A stretch of 7,048 nucleotides of DNA from Candidatus Heimdallarchaeota archaeon. Its GTDB lineage: Archaea; Asgardarchaeota; Heimdallarchaeia; Hodarchaeales; S146-22. The position numbers and the translations under genes were made by a program. The notes below the pieces were generated by a model. The model was given only the letters and a program-made list of their open reading frames with translations. It was not told where the DNA came from and made no database searches. Numbering within the stretch: the stretch's first letter is position 1; each line of letters starts with the position of its first letter. This document shows positions 5,901-7,048 of the stretch, one piece after another. The stretch lies in NCBI GenBank assembly GCA_015520535.1, contig WAPZ01000422.1, positions 1 through 7,048 of the forward strand. Direction: 5' to 3'.

Positions 5901-5935
5901 CTTTTTTTCCTTTTTCAAGTAAAAATTTTCTTTTT
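5901..5935 (+). terminator. T-run terminator of the secreted-protein gene
   Basis: Successive T-runs on + (5902-5908, 5911-5915, 5926-5929, 5931-5935) lie about 50 bases after the stop codon. Archaeal RNA polymerase commonly terminates at such runs without a strong hairpin. Confidence 0.6.
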
Positions 5936-5959
5936 ATGTATTATCATGGATAAATAAGG

Positions 5960-5977
5960 AAAAAAAATACAAAAAAA
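5960..5977 (-). terminator. T-run terminator of the diiron-protein operon
   Basis: On the - strand, runs of seven T (complement of 5971-5977) and eight T (complement of 5960-5967) start nine bases past the stop of the small basic gene. This is the expected archaeal termination signal. With the + strand runs nearby, the 131-bp convergent gap (5855-5985) is fully accounted for as termination sequence. Confidence 0.6.
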
Positions 5978-5985
5978 TGAAATTT

Positions 5986-6306
5986 TTATTGTTTTTTGAA
6001 AATTCGCAAGAGACGTGATCGTAATTTTCTTTTTTTCGAGAGCTCTTCGGGTAGTGGAATATCGTATTGGCGTGCTAAAGCAACGGCTGTCATTTTGGCG
6101 GGAAGATTGCTTTTTGCATAGTTCAAAATGAGCTTTTTTATTACGGCATGTGAATCATTTGTCTGAAATTCAAAAGTATTATCGTCTTTTAATAAGATTC
6201 CAGATTGTTGACAGATTTCTTTCATTTTTTCGGGACCAAAAATTCCTAGTCCTCGCTGAATTAAGACATTTGTAAATTCATAGAGCTTATTACTACTTAC
6301 TTCCAT
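5986..6306 (-). CDS. Small protein of unknown function with basic C-terminal tail
   Basis: This 106-residue protein is not recognised. It is predicted to be mostly helical and soluble. Visible features are a helix at residues 5-18, the segment GIFGPEKMKEICQQSGI (21-37), a short acidic stretch (DDNTFEF), and paired helices around HAVIKKLILNYAK (53-65) and AKMTAVALARQYDIPLPEEL (70-89). The tail from residue 91 has nine Lys/Arg in 16 residues (KKRKLRSRLLRIFKKQ), which could bind nucleic acid, acidic lipid or an acidic partner. It has a single cysteine (C32). The ATG at 6306 is well supported by GGAGGT six bases upstream. The gene overlaps the end of the diiron-protein gene by 10 bp, so the two are translationally linked and probably act together. 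A redox- or oxygen-linked role is inference from context only. Confidence 0.75.
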   Translation of the reverse strand: MEVSSNKLYEFTNVLIQRGLGIFGPEKMKEICQQSGILLKDDNTFEFQTNDSHAVIKKLILNYAKSNLPAKMTAVALARQYDIPLPEELSKKRKLRSRLLRIFKKQ

Positions 6307-6318
6307 ATTCCGACCTCC
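6297..6318 (-). promoter_or_regulatory. 10-bp gene overlap with strong internal ribosome site
   Basis: The upstream gene ends at 6297 while the downstream ATG is at 6306-6304, so ATGGAAGTAA carries the start of one frame and the stop of the other. GGAGGT (complement of 6313-6318), six bases before the ATG, lies inside the upstream coding sequence. The layout favours coupled translation in a fixed ratio. Confidence 0.75.
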
Positions 6319-7031
6319 AAATTACGTAATGTCTCAATTGCAGCTGGGATTTTTTCTTTTGGAATAATCGACCCGTGTTGTGGGCAAATTAAGTCAATTT
6401 CAAGGTTAGCAATTTTGTTAAGAAAATTAAGAACGTGCCGTTTAGCGGGGAAATATGGTTGGGAAAAAGTCTTAATAGCCTCCACATAGTATTCGTCAGC
6501 AAATAAGCTCCAATTAACAGAAAATCCAGCAAAAATGTCCGATGAAAAAAGAATTTTTTCCTTTGAATCATAAGTAACAAAGGCGCCAGGAAAATGTAGA
6601 TATGGTGTTGTTATAAATTGCAAATATCGGCCATTTTCTCCGATTTCTAGCCGATCACCATCAGTAATAGCTGTTACCTGCGTTCGCACACCATAATATG
6701 GGATAAATAGCGCCGTTCTTTCTGAGGTAATTATATCAAAATTATCGACGCCAACGATTTCTTCAATGAGTGGGATTGCTGCGCATAGATCAGGATCTTG
6801 GTGATGCACGATTACTGTTGTGATTTTTTCGATTGGAATTACGGATTCTATTTTTTTTCGCACCCAACTCCAATGCTCTTCTAACCGTGAACCCGGATCA
6901 ATAAGAATGGCTTCTTCTCCTTCTAAAATTAAATAGGGATTGTTGGAAAAGCCCGCATCATAATCTGGCCACCCCAACCACCATACTCCGGGGCGAATCT
7001 CAATAGCTTTAGTTGGATCTATTTTTTGCAT
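6297..7031 (-). CDS. Flavodiiron-type metallo-beta-lactamase-fold protein (ODP-like diiron domain, no flavodoxin)
   Basis: This 244-residue protein matches the N-terminal diiron half of flavodiiron proteins in length, order and motif spacing. Visible features are NPYLILEGEEAILIDPG (31-47), VHHQDPDLCAAIP (75-87), TPYLHFPGAFVTYD (142-155), LFSSDIFAGFS (161-171) and CPQHGSII (216-223). Candidate metal ligands are H77, D79, D81, H146, D165 and H219, closely matching the family's H-x-E-x-D, H, D, H set. D79 stands where Glu is usual, and L82 replaces the usual His after D81. The flavodoxin half is absent, so an electron donor would have to be a separate protein. Known stand-alone members of this domain family act as O2-binding diiron sensors or reductases for O2 or NO; which applies here cannot be seen. 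The ATG is preceded by AAGGTAG and seven A. The protein is cytosolic, with no signal sequence, and co-transcribed with the small basic gene. Confidence 0.88.
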   Translation of the reverse strand: MQKIDPTKAIEIRPGVWWLGWPDYDAGFSNNPYLILEGEEAILIDPGSRLEEHWSWVRKKIESVIPIEKITTVIVHHQDPDLCAAIPLIEEIVGVDNFDIITSERTALFIPYYGVRTQVTAITDGDRLEIGENGRYLQFITTPYLHFPGAFVTYDSKEKILFSSDIFAGFSVNWSLFADEYYVEAIKTFSQPYFPAKRHVLNFLNKIANLEIDLICPQHGSIIPKEKIPAAIETLRNLEVGIWK

Positions 7032-7048
7032 TTTTTTCTACCTTTGTG

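Overview
The window most likely comes from an Asgard archaeon (Heimdall-, Hod-, Thor- or Loki-like; the lineage cannot be fixed from sequence alone). The reasons are a complete Rab-like small GTPase in an ordinary prokaryotic gene setting (Shine-Dalgarno sites, a 24-bp intergenic gap, a 10-bp gene overlap), several longin/roadblock-like domains around it, a large N-glycosylation-sequon-rich surface protein, AT-rich intergenic DNA and T-run terminators. Family names below come from reading motifs; no database search was possible.

Layout. Bases 1-331 (+) hold the 3' end of a gene made of a near-perfect 24-bp tandem repeat (octapeptide GLTPEQLR), clearly richer in GC than the rest. A 164-bp convergent gap with a 14-bp inverted repeat follows. 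Bases 496-4762 (-) hold three genes in one orientation. In transcription order these are a receptor-like protein (signal or anchor segment, beta-rich ectodomain, one transmembrane helix, cytoplasmic longin/roadblock-like domain), an intact Rab-like GTPase starting at TTG, and a 569-residue soluble protein with two longin-like domains and a C-terminal domain that lines up with the neighbouring GTPase but has lost all its nucleotide-binding motifs. Divergent from these, 4940-5854 (+) encodes a secreted beta-rich protein. Bases 5986-7031 (-) hold a two-gene unit: a flavodiiron-type metallo-beta-lactamase-fold protein without flavodoxin, overlapping a small basic protein of unknown function.

How the genes may work together (inference). 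The central cluster looks like an envelope-to-cytosol GTPase signalling module. The receptor would sense something at the cell surface, and its cytoplasmic longin-like domain would recruit or regulate the Rab-like GTPase. The longin-longin-pseudoGTPase protein would act as a scaffold, effector or regulator, with its dead GTPase domain serving as a binding surface. The divergent secreted protein could be a ligand or surface partner. The diiron protein operon is probably separate and concerned with oxygen, NO or redox. No tRNA, rRNA, CRISPR array or insertion sequence was seen, and no gap between genes reaches 300 bp.
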